Notes: generated from the letters alone by a model not told the origin. DNA of 64,000 bases from Trichostrongylus colubriformis (GCA_963978905.1 OZ022258.1:41710591-41774590); one strand, 5' to 3'. Shown: positions 1 through 12,175, numbered from the stretch's first letter. Made by a program: numbers and translations.

Positions 1-179
1 AACTCGTCCAACTGATAAACTGCAGAGCGACATGCCGTTCAGCAGGATCATGATAACACCCAAACCGCGCTTTTCAAAGCGAGTTTTGCTACATATCACT
101 TTCCTGAAGTGGAAGGTTCGTTTTCAGAGAACATTTATCACCAGTTCTAATTTCTGCTCACCCCTTCCGGTGCTTGCAA

Positions 180-520
180 AGGCAGTGGTAGGGGTAATCA
201 GGATGTATCATTCATTCATCTCTGATACTGACCGGTGGACATTTTGAACGTCAACCACATCGCAATTTCGATAGACGGCAGTAATACGGTACGATGAGTA
301 TCACTTTACTATCATTTTGTTGCTATACACCTCAGTCATTACTGGGCGAAGTCGACTCCTTTCACCTGCGATTTCGGCACATAAAGACATATGACCCTCA
401 GTTTCCATTTGGAATGAATTACGTCAATGTTTCCTCATTGCTCCCAGTACCTCTGCCAGCGCCTTGGATTTTTTGGCTCTTCCGAGATAGCCCGAGACCA
501 TTAACGATCATCCTCTGAAG
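180..520. repeat. Dispersed repeat, copy 1
   Basis: Shares blocks with 2255-2610 (GGTAGGGGTAAT, then GACGGCAGTAATACGGTACG, then GATGAGTATCACTT and a GGGCGAAGTCGAC block in the same order). It is a diverged interspersed repeat. Short open frames across it are not conserved between the copies, so no gene is called. Confidence 0.5.
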
Positions 521-599
521 TTCCACCTCGAGAACACGAGCAACGTGAAAGCGACAAAATCCATGAAGCCCATGTAATTTCAACTTTCTCGTTTCAGCA

Positions 600-2040
600 A
601 TAGCCTGTGAAAACATCTGCCGGAAGAGATGTCCAAATAAAAAAGTAACTCAAACTTGTTCTTAGTACATTACCTCCGAAAGCAAACAACAACCTCGCAT
701 CCTCGCAACTTTAGCAGAGTTTTGGAGCCGGTTCTTCGTGGTTTCTCTCGTGGTATGATCAAATTTGCTCGAATAAACGAACGCACGTCATTCTAAGGAC
801 CACTTACTTACTTCAGCCCAAGCTTGACTCATGGGTAATGAGGAATTTGACACAAAGCGCTCCATTCGTCTATTGCCCAGGTGTGAGCAGAAAATCGATG
901 CGGAAGCCTCTGAGCGGATGTTGAGTGCTAAGCGTCAGGGTTCTAAATGACTAGGCCGATCATCTTGCAAAAGGCGATTTCGCATCTGGTGTTTACTGCA
1001 ATTTTATGATCCTGAATGTAGGTTCATCTTCATGTCTGTAGAGGAGTGTCCACCAGGAAGCATTGTGACACCTTGAGGATCATAAGCAATTGAAAGTGAA
1101 ATTCAAACCCTAAACTTCGATCTGCCTACAAACTCCTTTCTACTTTTTAAGAGGAAAAATTCCATTCGAAAAAGCACACTAATACGAAAAAGTTGCTGCG
1201 ATTAGCCTTCTCTTACAGGGAATCACGGAAGCTGGTAGCGTCCTATTACAAGGAAACCACGGAAGCCGTAGAAGTGTGTTCATCAGAAAAGAAGTTTAGT
1301 TTCTCTTCAAACTTTGTCCTCAAAGGGCTAATAAGCTCTCGGCGCTCAGACTAAAACATTGAAGGTTAGTTGAGGCCACAACTGACTGAATCTCTGAAAG
1401 AAACTCGAACATTCTCCGATGTGTAGATAACGCCACACCTCCTGTTATACCGTCAACGCTCAGACTCAAAAAGATGAGGAATGTTAGCAGGTATTGAAAA
1501 CGGCGCAGGAATCCTGTCTTAAAGAAATGAAAAACGAATTTCCGTCATGTGAGCGTGAAACGGAAAGGTTTTGAAGTTGTGCGCACGTCGGATAGCGGCA
1601 GCCCGCATTTGAATGCGAGGGGGGTCGACAGCTAGAGGTGTAAGAAACAGACAGCTTAGGTGGTTTTTGTTAAATATTGCATTTCCAATTATATATCTCA
1701 GGTAATCGCAAAAATTGCGTCTCCGACACTGTGAAAAACAAACCATTTTATGCTTAGTAATAACACGGTAGTGATCCTCCTTTCATCGCCATCGATGCAG
1801 ACGACCATTCCGTCAGAAGGCAGGTGGGTCGGACGAGCTTGCATTGGCACATCGCCAGGTAATCAGTGATTAAAAATAGTGTAGAAACGATACAAATACT
1901 CAAAAGGCGTCCCATCGTTGATCGTAAACTAATGACGGCAACAAATGGTGTTTCAATTTTAGCTGACTTCAGCAACTGTTCAGCTGCTGTCCGATTCAGT
2001 GAAAAATGCTCAAAACTCAATAAAATTACCCCCGAAGAGT
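600..2040. other. Stretch without recognisable gene
   Basis: Only short frames with no signal peptide, splice structure or family motif on either strand. I see nothing I can name here. Confidence 0.4.
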
Positions 2041-2056
2041 CCATTTTTATCCATTT

Positions 2057-2199
2057 TTCTTATTCCACGACCACATTGTTTACCAATAATTCGCAAAGTT
2101 TCATGCGAAAAATCAATTTGTAAGTGCGTTCTTATTCCACGGCAACATTGTTTACCAATAATTCGCAAAGTTTCATGCGAAAAATCAAATTGAAAGTGC
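2057..2199. repeat. Tandem duplication, two units of about 72 bp
   Basis: The unit beginning TTCTTATTCCACG and containing CATTGTTTACCAATAATTCG and CATGCGAAAAATCAA occurs twice back to back (start 2057 and 2129) with only a few substitutions, so it is a recent local duplication. Confidence 0.85.
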
Positions 2200-2254
2200 G
2201 AGATACATCAGCTGGAAGTTTCGATGGTGGGCGGGGCTAGATCGGCACCGTTAA

Positions 2255-2610
2255 AGGTTATGGTAGGGGTAATTCTTTTGTATCAGTCATTTCACTGAGA
2301 AGCTAACATGTCAAGTCCACGTGATTTCGGTAGATACGGCAGTAATACGATACGATGAGTATCACTTCGCCGTTTTCTGTGCTCCTCATTTTTTCTCGGG
2401 GAAGTCGACCCTAGGAGGCGGAGTCTGTTACGATAGGCGGGGCCTGTTAGGAACAGGGTCTCAAGTCTCAAAGTCTCAAGGGCGTGCCTTTCACCGAGAA
2501 CCGTACCACATACCGAGTCGTCTTGAACCCCAGTTTTCATTTGTGTAACTCACTTCAAAGGTTTCTCATTGCTTACACTACCTCTACCACAGTCTTTGAG
2601 TGCTCGAGAC
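2255..2610. repeat. Dispersed repeat, copy 2
   Basis: Partner of 180-520: same order of shared blocks (GGTAGGGGTAAT, GGCAGTAATACGATACGATG, GGGGAAGTCGACC). A further block near 2700-2765 (TTTCGCGAGAAACTTTGCATG) recurs near 29112-29145, so the family is present at least three times. Confidence 0.5.
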
Positions 2611-3307
2611 GCGATCTAGGAAAGAGCACCAGATCAATGACCCCCGCTTTGCTCCACAGCTCTCGTGCACCAGCATGCACCAGCGACGACACTTCGAAAT
2701 GCTGGGTCTTTGCCGGATTTTGATTTTTTTCGCGAGAAACTTTGCATGGAGGTCCATAATAAATAGATGTAACATACAAAGTATACTAATCGTAAGAAAT
2801 CAAAGAAAGTTTTACATTATTCAGGCGACTCTTTTGAACGCCACTAATTTAGCATGGTAGTCCCTTGCACATATGTAATGGATGATCCGCTTATTTTATT
2901 TTATTCAAATGGTTAAGAGGTTTCCAAGACAAATATCGAAAGAATGTCAAACGTCATGTCCGCACTCTCCTCCGCCTCAATAGCTGCCGCCTATTGGGTG
3001 CAATGGTTAGCCGCTGCCATCTAGTCGTGCTTTGTACGGAATCCATGTTCCACTGGTGTGGAGCGAAGCTTTGATTTCAAATTTGATTTTCAAAGCTTCG
3101 ATTTGATTTTGCAGCTTTGATTTCCATAAAAAGTCAAGGCTGCGAAAAAAAATCAAGCATGTTCCACACGACGTAGCTTCGAGTCCTAATTCGCGAACCA
3201 GCATTACTTGACAAAGCCCGCCGTGTCCTAGAAGTTGAGAGATGAGGTTAACGTTCTGTTCGTTAATGGTATCACGCAACCAGATCCACCCCCTCTATCG
3301 CACCACA

Positions 3308-3313
3308 TATAAG
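3308..3313 (+). promoter_or_regulatory. TATA-like box upstream of NLP-like gene 1
   Basis: TATAAG sits about 205 bases before the start codon at 3518. If the mRNA is trans-spliced at 3517/3518, the intervening sequence would be the outron. Position only; no experimental support. Confidence 0.3.
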
Positions 3314-3510
3314 TCGGTCATAATACAACGACTTACAATGACATACATATAACGGAACACATAGCCCCGTTCTATGTTCGTCAGTTCCTTTTCTTTTATT
3401 TAGAATATTGCCTCCACCATGGCTTTCTCCCAGTCCAACCTGACAATTCTAGCCCTCGCTTCCAGCCATTTCTTCTCTCCTGATAAGAATTTTCTCTTCT
3501 ATATGGTATC

Positions 3511-3517
3511 CTTTCAG
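3511..3517 (+). promoter_or_regulatory. Splice acceptor CTTTCAG abutting the start codon (probable SL trans-splice site)
   Basis: A consensus nematode acceptor ends exactly at the ATG at 3518. I see no in-frame coding exon upstream, so a spliced-leader trans-splice is more likely than a cis intron, though a non-coding first exon is not excluded. Confidence 0.6.
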
Positions 3518-4498
3518 ATGATGTCCAATCTGGTGCTCTTGGCACTCGCGGTGCTTGTTTGTTTTGTGGATGCCCAATGGGGAGGTGAGTCGCTTTTCTG
3601 CGCTCGGTTGAGTCTACTTTCACAAATGGGTGGCCGGGTTATAGTAGCCTAGCAGCACGTAACATTTTGGACAATGCTCTCACTCAGGTGATTAGTATCT
3701 CTCTTGGGACTGAGGAGCGGCCATCATCCCTCCCCCCCCCTACTTTCTCTATGGTCACTCGAGCTACTTGTTGTTCCTTGAAGCTGATGGCTGCATGCTG
3801 ACCACCTTCTATGCTCCCCACTTATAAGAATTTCACTTTCACACACGATTCCACTTCCGTTTTGAAAGATAAAGCTCCAGAGGTAATAAAAGCAACCTCT
3901 TCATCAGCTTGCAAATTTCCCAGCACCCAAACTGTTCGAGACATTCATGAGGCATCCAAATTCCTTATGATTTGGCGTCCACTCTATTCACGACAATTCA
4001 TTACCAGTTCATGCCGCTAGCTCATCTCGCGCTTTCCCTTCCTGCTGTGAAAATTTCTTTTGACATATGGTCATAGCTGTACATGAAAACTTTCTTTAGC
4101 TATTCTGACAAAGTGGTTCATTCGTGTCCCCACCTCGATTTCCTTCGGAAAACTAGGGGAAGCTTTTACTCGCAATCCAAACAATCAATAGTTTCGTGCA
4201 CTCGAGTACGTAAAGATACTATCCTGAATACTGAGATGATAAGCTCCCCGATTGGTTAATTAACTAGATAGTTTCATTGTCGAGGTTATATAGTCGTATC
4301 ATGGCTGACATTTTAGGATATGGGCCATGGGGTGGCGGCCCATGGGGCTACCGTCCGTGGGGTGGTGGCTTCTACAGGCCACCATGGGGTGGATATGGTG
4401 GATATGGACCGATGTGGCGACGACCATTCTATGGCGGCTACGGTCCCGGACCATTTGGCTATGGTGGCGGCTTCGGTTACCGTCCGTTCTGGGGATAA
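3518..4498 (+). CDS. NLP-29-like secreted Gly/Trp/Tyr-rich peptide (2 exons)
   Basis: Exons 3518-3584 and 4317-4498; the intron starts GTGAGT and ends TTTTAG, phase 1, splitting a glycine codon. Exon 1 encodes MM plus a hydrophobic signal peptide ending FVDA, so cleavage would expose Gln-Trp-Gly. Exon 2 is almost entirely Gly, Tyr, Trp, Pro, Phe and Arg: WGGG, YGGYG and YRPW units, ending GYRPFWG before TAA. Total is about 82 residues. The layout (signal peptide, QWG start, YGG/GGW repeats, phase-1 intron) matches the nematode NLP-29/caenacin group, secreted epidermal peptides in Caenorhabditis induced by infection and wounding. A terminal Gly could act as amide donor. Start chosen because the acceptor abuts the first ATG; the second ATG is also possible. 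Function is inferred from family resemblance; orthology to one nlp gene is not claimed. Confidence 0.85.
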
Positions 4499-5439
4499 TG
4501 TCGTCCACCTCGCTTGAACGGTTCGTCTTTCTTCGACTGACAATCTGTTCATCACAAATTCTATTCAATGTGCAATGTAATGACTGTCACTCCTGTAATA
4601 TTGGATGTTTATGTTTATATGAATATATATTTTTCGAGTATAAATTTTCTTATAAGTGATGGTTCAAGACAAACGTGGATACATCCGGGAAACGAAAGGA
4701 AGAATCTCCATATATGATCGGCTGTTTCTCAGCAAAACGAAACAGGCAAGGAGGTAAAGCATGGGAAGGCCTGATTTGTTGGAAGAAGCGAATAACAAAA
4801 AATCGGCAAAAGTGCAGGGTAGCTTCGATTGGAGCAGTACTACACTACCACAGAGTGCATGCCATTGCATGGCAAAATACACATTTACGGATCCTCCAAC
4901 ATCAATGTCCTCCTCATCGGTCGGAGTGAATACACTGTTCGTGATCGCTCGTCACAAACGTTGCTACTTCTAGTTGATCCTTCTTTTTTGTATTTGGGTA
5001 ATCCAGAATATTTGTTGAAGCCGGCTCAGACATAAGTAACTAGTGACTAGTGAGTAACTAGTACTCTAGTGCATAAGACCGCGGAAACGGAAAATTAGTT
5101 TTCTGATCCATGAAAGGAAGACGCTCGTGGTGGAATGCATGCGCACTGTTGATAGATCCACAAGTGAGCAAGTATAGAGTAACATATAATATTGAATGTG
5201 GCAGCATAATAATATACAGTATCATGTACTGGCTGGCGACTAATGGATCTCAATAACGGAGTCCGTTCTCCAATGCCCCACTTACTCCGTACCTTTTCGA
5301 GCTGGTGATTCGCACTTATACTACCCCTTTCTATCGAACTAATAGAGCACAGTATTTGAAGGAGTCGTCTAAGGGAGTTTGAGTTTCTTCCCTGGCCTCC
5401 CCCCTTCTCCCATATAGCTGTGCAATAGTTGTTAACTAG

Positions 5440-5830
5440 GGTAAGAAATGCCTCGTGGCACTTACAAGAAGGCACATTCCAGGATCATTGGGGTATCCTG
5501 GAATGTGCATTTATGTGCTCCCACCGTGATCAGATATCGACCCAGAGTCAGAAGGCTGTACCTTACCGAGACGTCAGCGTCAATTCTTGGAGCGTGCAGA
5601 GCCATAGAAGCAAGCGCGACTTCACCATGCAGCTCAACGCTGCCCACCCTAGACGTGATTGTTGGCGATGACGGTGGCAACGGTGGCGGCAACGTGGTAG
5701 ATGAAACCTACGATTTGTGTGATAATATAAGATAAGAAAGAGATGCCAATGGTGAAGGAGACGTTGACATGAGTAAGCAGGTGATTCCCAACAGCTCCTT
5801 ACGATACCACCCAGCGGGAACAGATTCAAA
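5440..5830. repeat. Interspersed repeat, copy 1 (with hairpin 5472-5508)
   Basis: Shares a series of blocks with 9660-10025: GGCACATTCCAG, a TCGACCCA block, CACCC-AGACGT-ATTGTTGG and ACCA-CCAGCG. Copy 1 carries a perfect 14-bp hairpin: GCACATTCCAGGAT (5472-5485) and its complement (5495-5508). Gly/Asn-rich frames inside are not preserved in copy 2. Confidence 0.55.
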
Positions 5831-6740
5831 GGCTCGTTTTTACGCGGTCATCTCGTCCTGAATGTCAGAAGGCTTTTTTTGCCATTATCAAGGACTTCAG
5901 GATTTTTCTTTGTCCACGTATTCCTCAGCACTCTGATTTTATAATTCTGCGCTTTAACCCACTCGAGGTAATCCTGCAATGTGCCTTTAATTTGTAGATT
6001 ATAGGACTTGAAATAGGCCGCTACCCGCGCTCATGGACTATGAAAGTCGTTCTGACTGAAGACAAAGGTTTCTCTTGCAGTTCCTCTTCATCATCCACCC
6101 TATTTGACAAAAAAGTCATGGCACTGTGCGAACAGTGCAGCTACCGCAGATATTAGTGTGGCTTTTAGCTGGGAACGGTCCCACAGGAAGACCATAAAAG
6201 ATGCCGTCAGTGGTCGCGTGAAACGGCTATGTAACGCTCTTAGAGATGGACAAACTATCAAGGGGCAGGGAATACTATCCATTCTCGCTGGATCATTGAA
6301 ATCTCTGTTCAATATTTGCATCCATGTCACTATGTATTTTCTTATTCCTAGTGTGTATACTTCTTACGTACTCTCCGAGGTAGATGAGTATACAGCTCAC
6401 CATCTTCCTCAACACTTTGGCTCGAATTTTTAGGTCTAGAAATGCATGTGTTCCCAGCTCACAATCGTCTACTATTCTCCATGACTATACTTATACATGG
6501 TCTTACTTACAATTAATAGCTATCCCTTCTGGAGTATTCGTTGACGCTTATATAATCAAGATATAGTTGTACATTGTCCGTGACATCCTTCTCGAATGCA
6601 TTTCACTCATCAGATCTGCCATGTTTCACTTGTATGATAACACATTCATTAGAACTTTGCTTTACCGTACTCCTCATCTGCACAGAAACTCATAGCTATT
6701 TCACTTTGGAAGTAACTCACATGTCAGCATGTAACCTCTT

Positions 6741-7480
6741 TTAGGCTGAAAGGATAGTTTTAGCTGGTTTTCGCAATTTCAACTTTGAAAGACCAATCAT
6801 AACTCGACTCAGACGGACATACACATATTTGGATATTTCAGTTGAACGAAAGATTGATGATTAATATTGCGCAAAGTCAAAAAAATCGACTACAAATCAC
6901 TGTTTTTATTTCTAAAAAGATTGCTAATAAAGGAGCTGTCCAGATGTTTGGAAAGTAGGGCTCAGTCAGCGCTACATGTGATGGATATGGTTGGGTTTCT
7001 CAAATCAGAACTAGTTGAGGTGGTCAACCACATTTGTGTGGGAAAGTCTATACTTTTAGATATCTCCTGCGAGTATGGACGCTCATCGCTTTCTGCCGTT
7101 TCAGTTTTTTTGATCAATTGAAAATTCGAGCAACTCATTCTCATTTCTGCGTTTCTGAAACCAAGGACAAAGTGATCAATTCGAAGCTTCACACCCTCCC
7201 CTTACAGTACTCAGATTTGTGGCTGCCCTTGCTGCGACTCGAATAAACAAAAACTCGTGAAGTGAATTCATTCAAAAAGTGCGATTTCTGTACTTTGGAA
7301 TTCCCCTAATGATTTGAAAACCCTGTGGTATTCTGGTAAAAGCATATATTCGAATAAGGAGCAACTTTTCGTCTACTTTTAAAGGGCACAATATGTAAGC
7401 TGATTCATGTTGATGCGCTTTCGGATTTGATTTTATCTTGTGAATGCGCAAAACCGGCCAGAACTTTCTGTACAACCTAA
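6741..7480. mobile_element. Mariner-like TIR element family X, copy 3 (non-autonomous)
   Basis: Ends TTAGGCTGAAAGGATAG on the left and CTTTCTGTACAACCTAA on the right, degenerate versions of the family terminus TTAGGTTGTAAGGAAAGTTC seen at 10309-11203 and 12444-13145. The interior (TAACTCGACTCAGA, GATGTTTGGGAAGT-like and CTCTTGCAGTA-like blocks) aligns with both. No TA duplication is visible, so this is the oldest of the three copies. It has no intact transposase. Confidence 0.6.
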
Positions 7481-7868
7481 TGTATGCTGGTTCATGTTAA
7501 TCACATTGGTACTTGTTTTCGGTGGTTTGGAATAAAGTTGGTAGCCTTCTCCACTGAGGAATCAGTGTACCCCACTACTTCAAGTAGTAGACGGTAATCG
7601 GCAAATAAAAGAAGACTGTCCACACACACAAAACAAATAGGTATTCGCTCGAATCTGCACCCGAAATTCCAATTACGAGATGCTCCACGAAGCCGCGATG
7701 GATAGCCTAAGGGGAGCTTCTCGACGAGACATGTCATAGGTATCTTAGGAGCGCGCTCAACCATTTACATAAGGCATTTCTTGTCAGTTCTGATACCCTC
7801 GCTACCCCAGTTTCCGTTAAATCTGTTGTCCATTTAAATCTGTGTCGATATAAATGGACAATTTCCCG

Positions 7869-8345
7869 ATGCTTAAAGGCACCGGAAGGAGGTAATTTTG
7901 GCCTACGGTAGGACAGACGTAGTGTGAACGAGTTTAAGTGGCTGCCATTGCAGAAACTCACCAATTTGACGCCTTGGCATGGTGCCTAGAGGAGATGTTT
8001 CCATTATAAATTTGTTTTTCCCTTTTACTTTTTACTTTGTTCTTTCTTATATTGTTTCTAGACGTACATACATGAATGCTAATGTAGTTGGGAATGGCCA
8101 CTCCACCGCGCTGCGAGTCAGGTGCTACAACTAGTGTTGTCCCGCAGCCCGTCTCCTACAGCGGACAACTCGGAAAGTCAGTATGTTGATGCGAATCGGA
8201 TGCGAATACACACCGCAACGTCGTGCTTTTAAATCCGGGTTTCTTCACCTATTATCGCCTCTAACCTTCTGCGTTCGTTACAAAATGCTCATTCCTTTGC
8301 ATCTTCCTCTTGTTTCTGTCCCCTTTCAGTTCCTTTAATGCTCTA
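7869..8345. repeat. Interspersed repeat family Y, copy 1
   Basis: Extended similarity to 25075-25490: GGCACCGGAAGGAGGTAAT, CGAGTTTAAGTGGC, CAATTTGACGCCTTGGCATG, CAGCCCGTCTCCTACAG and AATCCGGGTTTCTTCACC in the same order. A third short fragment starts near 53128 (AAAGACACCGGGAAGG). Confidence 0.7.
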
Positions 8346-8769
8346 CTGGATTGTAATTATGAACTGCCTTTGGACTGTAGTCAGGGTATATGGTCTCGCC
8401 TCAGAATTGTTTCCTCAAAAATTAAATACATCTTCGTTTTGAGCATTCTTAACATTTTTCCCTGTAGTTTTCATGCACACTGTACCTTGCATTTTTTCCA
8501 CATTTAAAGGGACGCTGGCTGTCTCGGGTGAAGTTTTTATTGGGCTACTACATTGTTAGATAGAAACATTACCCTTTACACTTTATTGCGAATTCTGTTC
8601 TTCTCAGACTACAAAAGGAGGAAATTATATTAATTTCAAAAGTTTTTAATCTGCCGAAGATTTTGTGCCTTGATCAATTCTTTCAGAGGGTGTGTCAGGC
8701 ATTCTATTATACTAAAGTACTTCTATTCACAATTGTAGTGACGAGTGAAAGTTATTTTACCTATACGAT

Positions 8770-8980
8770 GACTCCAGGACAGCTGATGCCTAAGTTGAGG
8801 CTTTTATCCTGTCAGACGGGCCTGGTACCAATTCACCTACCCGGGAGGGATAGAAGGCTTGGTCCACCTCAACAGACTTGACGTGGGATGATCCTCCTAT
8901 CATGCGAGTAGAAGTGCTCATCACCGGTCACAACACGACCTCTGTCCCATTATTTTGCGATTTTGTACATTCCATCGTTG
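8770..8980 (-). mobile_element. Degenerate tRNA-derived SINE, copy 1
   Basis: Matches the 31612-31880 and 32495-32772 SINEs over the TTTTATCCTGTCAGACGGG, GGTACCAATTCACCTACC and GGGAGGGATAGAAGGCTTG segments. The tRNA-like head, which would lie at the high-coordinate end on this strand, is heavily mutated. Confidence 0.5.
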
Positions 8981-9100
8981 GTTACCTTTTCATGCTTCGA
9001 AGAGATGATGATAAAAGTTGGTGATTTTGGACATTGCAGGCTCCGAAAAGGAGGCTTGAGGAAGCATTAGCAGAATGAAGTTCGTCATAGACTTCGGTGC

Positions 9101-9207
9101 CGGCGGCAGGTCGAGGCGTAGCCTGCGTCTTCTCTGCATCTCCCCCATGCCATACTGCCTTGCTGCCTGAACGCAGCCACGCCCTGCCGTCGCTGAGTAT
9201 GAACGCG
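9101..9207. mobile_element. GC-rich MITE family Z, copy 1
   Basis: Contains CACGCCCTGCCGTCGCTGAG and ends in TATGAACGCGGCC. Related copies lie at 11640-11780, 27605-27847, 44217-44545 and 54663-54827. The family terminus GCGTTCAT(A/G)CT is inverted at the two ends. No coding capacity. Confidence 0.55.
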
Positions 9208-9659
9208 GCCTTATGAACTCGGTAGCTATCACATTTTTCATGTGCAGATCAGCGGGGGTTTGTTCATAAAGTGCAAACTTTCTTCGAAGTAAGAAAATCG
9301 GACTGTGATGTTGTTTGTACGTGAAGGCATACTCCACGATCGCCTTTTGGCGAACGCGCCTCTGTTCATAATTCATGGAAGGGTTGTTGATACTCTTGGT
9401 CGCAACAAAGATTACATTCCACATCTTCCCACTACGTCGTGATGAACGACCCTTTTTGTAGAGAACATACCTGCGCCTTATGCTGCACAGTCGTTGCAGC
9501 TCAATAAAACTGTATGGTACCGGTTGGATAACAAGCATAAAAACAAATCGTTGGACTCTCTCCTCTTTCAGTCAGTTCAGTTCCTTCATGAAGCCCTAGC
9601 ATGTGTTTCACCAGGAATCTGACGGGACACATTCACAAAGCCCAGTGTACAACGATTTC

Positions 9660-10025
9660 AACGCTCGAAGGCACATTCCAGAATTATTGGAGCATTGCAA
9701 CTTCCTATGTGGCCCGATAGTTCGACCCACAGCCGCATAGGCTGTATCTTTAGCGAGGTGTTAGTGTGTGTTTATGAAGTGTGCCGAGCCAAAGAAGCCA
9801 CCGCGACTCTAGCATCCAGCCGAGGTCCGCCCACCCCAGACGTTATTGTTGGTAATGACGATGGCATCGGTGATAATGGCAGCAACGGCGTGGCGAATTA
9901 GGACTGCGATTAATGCGGGAAGATAATATAGGAAGGAGCATTGACATGAGGGAAAGGTGATATCCTCAGAGTTCACTATGTTACCATCCAGCGTAAACAG
10001 ATCCAAAGCTGTTAGAAGATTGTTA
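9660..10025. repeat. Interspersed repeat, copy 2
   Basis: Partner of 5440-5830 (shared blocks listed there). It is diverged and lacks the second arm of the hairpin seen in copy 1. Confidence 0.5.
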
Positions 10026-10308
10026 AGCTATGGGCAAAAGCTTTGATCTCAGACGTGACTCGAATCCACACTTCATGTGCACTCCTGTAACAACTTTCGC
10101 GCGCTGTGGCGAAAATCAGCAGCTAACAAAATCAGGAAAAAAGCCCACCACGCGATAATCTCGCAAAAGTTCAAATGACAGGAGGCCTTATTTCTTGCCA
10201 CTCTCGGATTTTTCTTTGTTCACGTATTAACCCACTCAGATAATCCGAGTGTGCCTTAATCATTCAAAATTTTCACAATGCCCTGAAGAAGTGGCTGTGT
10301 CAATGCTA

Positions 10309-11203
10309 TCAGGTTGTACGGAAAGTTTTGGCCGGTTTTTGAAATTTCAACTTCGAGAGGTCATAACTCGACTCAGAGTGCCTCTTTTCTCACAGAATGA
10401 GCACCATTAGATTTGCTACACTCTTGGCAACTTTATGCATACCTACATATCTCAATTTGATAAAGGGCTGATAATTTATATTGCGCGAAATGAAAAAAGT
10501 CGACTCCAAATCGCCACTCTTTCTAAACACACTGCTACTGAAGGCTGGCCAGATGTTTTGGGAAGTGGGGCATAGTTAGCGCGAGATCTGATGAACATGA
10601 CAGACGAGTAAGGGCCTTACCCTGCAACTGCTTCAATTAGTGGAAGAGGATTTGTGAAAAATGCGCTTGCGCATGACTGCCGTGAGGGGTCCCGCGGCAC
10701 CCATTTTTTGGATTTTTTCCAAATCGAGGCCACCTGAGGTAGTCAACTAAGGTTGTTTGTTGAGGGCCAATACTTGTGGATATCTCCTGCAAATATGGTC
10801 GCTCATGCCTTCTGCCGTTTTAGTTAAAGCGATTTGATCAATTGAAAATCCAAGCAGCTCGTTCTCATTTCCGCACTTCTGAAACCAGAGACAATGTGTT
10901 CCATCCAGTGATTCACCCCCTCCTCTTGCAGTATTTACATTTGTGGTCACCTTCGCTGGGACTCGGCTTAACAAGAACTCTTGAAGTGAAGTCATTTTAA
11001 AAGTGCCATTTTCGCAGCACTTTGAAATTCCCCTAATAATTCGAGAACCTTGTGGCATTCCAAATAAAACATATATTCTGAAAGAGCAACTTTTTGTCTA
11101 TCTAACGAGCACAATATATTAGCTGGTTCATGTTGACGCGCTCTGATATTTAAATTTATCTTGTGAACGCGAAAAAGCGGCCAGAACTTTCCTTACAACC
11201 TAA
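10309..11203 (-). mobile_element. Mariner-like TIR element family X, copy 1
   Basis: 895 bp flanked by TA on both sides (10307-10308 and 11204-11205). Termini are TCAGGTTGTACGGAAAG and the complement of TTAGGTTGTAAGGAAAGTTC. A frame on this strand at 10747-11058 shares the MTSLQEFL-SRVPAKVTTN block with 12589-12834 of copy 2, but no D,D(D/E) catalytic motif is visible, so the element is probably non-autonomous. Confidence 0.75.
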
Positions 11204-11639
11204 TACTAATGTATCACATGGTTGATCGCTGGATGCACAAATTGATTTCTCTTTATGTTCATTAAATGATCTGTTCCCAAAAAAGAGAGGGTTAATCTTC
11301 AAAATAGCCAGAGCGCTTGCTGAAAGTGTTAGGAACAAATAAAGAATTTCAGTACCTTTCAGAGAAATCTGGAGTTTGGATAGGTATCATAGGGATGGGT
11401 GTAGCTGTGCCATGAGCGATGGTTGTCATTGTCATAGGGATGAGACCAGAAAACCCGTGATGAGCTGCAGCGGAAGACTAAAATTCCTCACGGATTCGAA
11501 ACAAGAACTAAGCAAAAACTAAGCAATAGATCAAATTCTACTGATCGGATTGGTTTTTGTGCATGGCTGGAAATGCGAAATGGACAGCAATAAAAGGTGG
11601 ACGTTGTTGCAGGGTAAGGGCCCAACCGAGTTACACGGT

Positions 11640-11780
11640 GTCGTTGGGCTGCGTTCATGCTCAGCTTCGGCAGAGCGTAGCTGCGTTCGCAGGCGACAAG
11701 GCAGGGTGGCATAGGCAGCGAGGCAAAGACAAGCAGCCACGCCCTGCCGCCGGCACCGCAGAGTATGAATGTGACCTCAC
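11640..11780. mobile_element. GC-rich MITE family Z, copy 2
   Basis: Starts CTGCGTTCATGCTCAGC and ends CGCAGAGTATGAATGTGACC: inverted short termini with a GC-rich interior (GCAGCCACGCCCTGCCG) shared with the other copies. It lies between the family X element and the tRNA-like sequence. Confidence 0.6.
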
Positions 11781-11875
11781 ATCTTAATATTTTGATTTCT
11801 GATAACTGCTGTTTATCGCCGCAGCTCGCGATGCGAAAGTTACTATAAGGATGCTGAGTTATGGGCAAAAGCTTC

Positions 11876-11948
11876 GGTGTCGGACGGGACTCAAACCCGC
11901 ACTTCATCCTTTCCGGGGATATGTGCTAATCCATTACACTACCGACAC
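11876..11948 (-). tRNA. tRNA-like sequence with complete cloverleaf (copy 1)
   Basis: 73 nt. A perfect 7-bp acceptor stem (GTGTCGG/CCGACAC), 4-bp D stem, 5-bp anticodon stem (TATCC/GGATG) and 5-bp T stem (GCGGG/CCCGT) can be drawn. The A box reads TAGTGTAATGG and the B box GGTTTGAGTCC (one mismatch). By position the anticodon would be GGA, but base 33 is C rather than U and the variable arm is short, unlike a true tRNA-Ser. It is embedded in a repeat (second copy 13388-13460, inverted), so a tRNA-derived SINE head or tRNA pseudogene is more likely than a working tRNA. Confidence 0.45.
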
Positions 11949-12130
11949 CCCTTTCACCTTGACTGAGCTTCTGCATGGTATATTTACCATAGCTTATCAG
12001 CACTCACACGTATAACGTGTTGAGCCGGTTGGCCAATATCGGCATCGAACCGTGAAGCTGAAAGCTTTAGTATTGATTTTGATATTTTGATTTTTGATAA
12101 CTGCTGTTTATCGCCGCAGCTCGCGATGCA

Positions 12131-12175
12131 AGCTTATCAGCACTCACACGTTATACGCGTGAGTGCTGATAAGCT
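12131..12175. repeat. Hairpin at the centre of the 10-13.5 kb inverted zone
   Basis: AGCTTATCAGCACTCACACG and, after 5 bases, its near-complement ending GTGAGTGCTGATAAGCT (one mismatch). The same AGCTTATCAGCACTCACACG also occurs near 11991-12010, next to TATATTTACCAT. Confidence 0.7.

Noticed and set aside
4299..4659. Alternative frames over the second NLP exon (up to 110 codons)
   Set aside because: Shadows of the Gly-rich exon; low-complexity GGN codons keep all frames open.
5650..5735. Gly/Asn-rich tail (DVIVGDDGGNGGGN) as a third NLP-like exon
   Set aside because: No signal-peptide exon or splice acceptor in frame, and the repeat partner at 9820-9900 does not keep it.
8990..9538. 182-codon open frame on the minus strand
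   Set aside because: No family motif, signal peptide or splice support. It runs through a GC-rich MITE copy (9101-9207), which explains part of its length.
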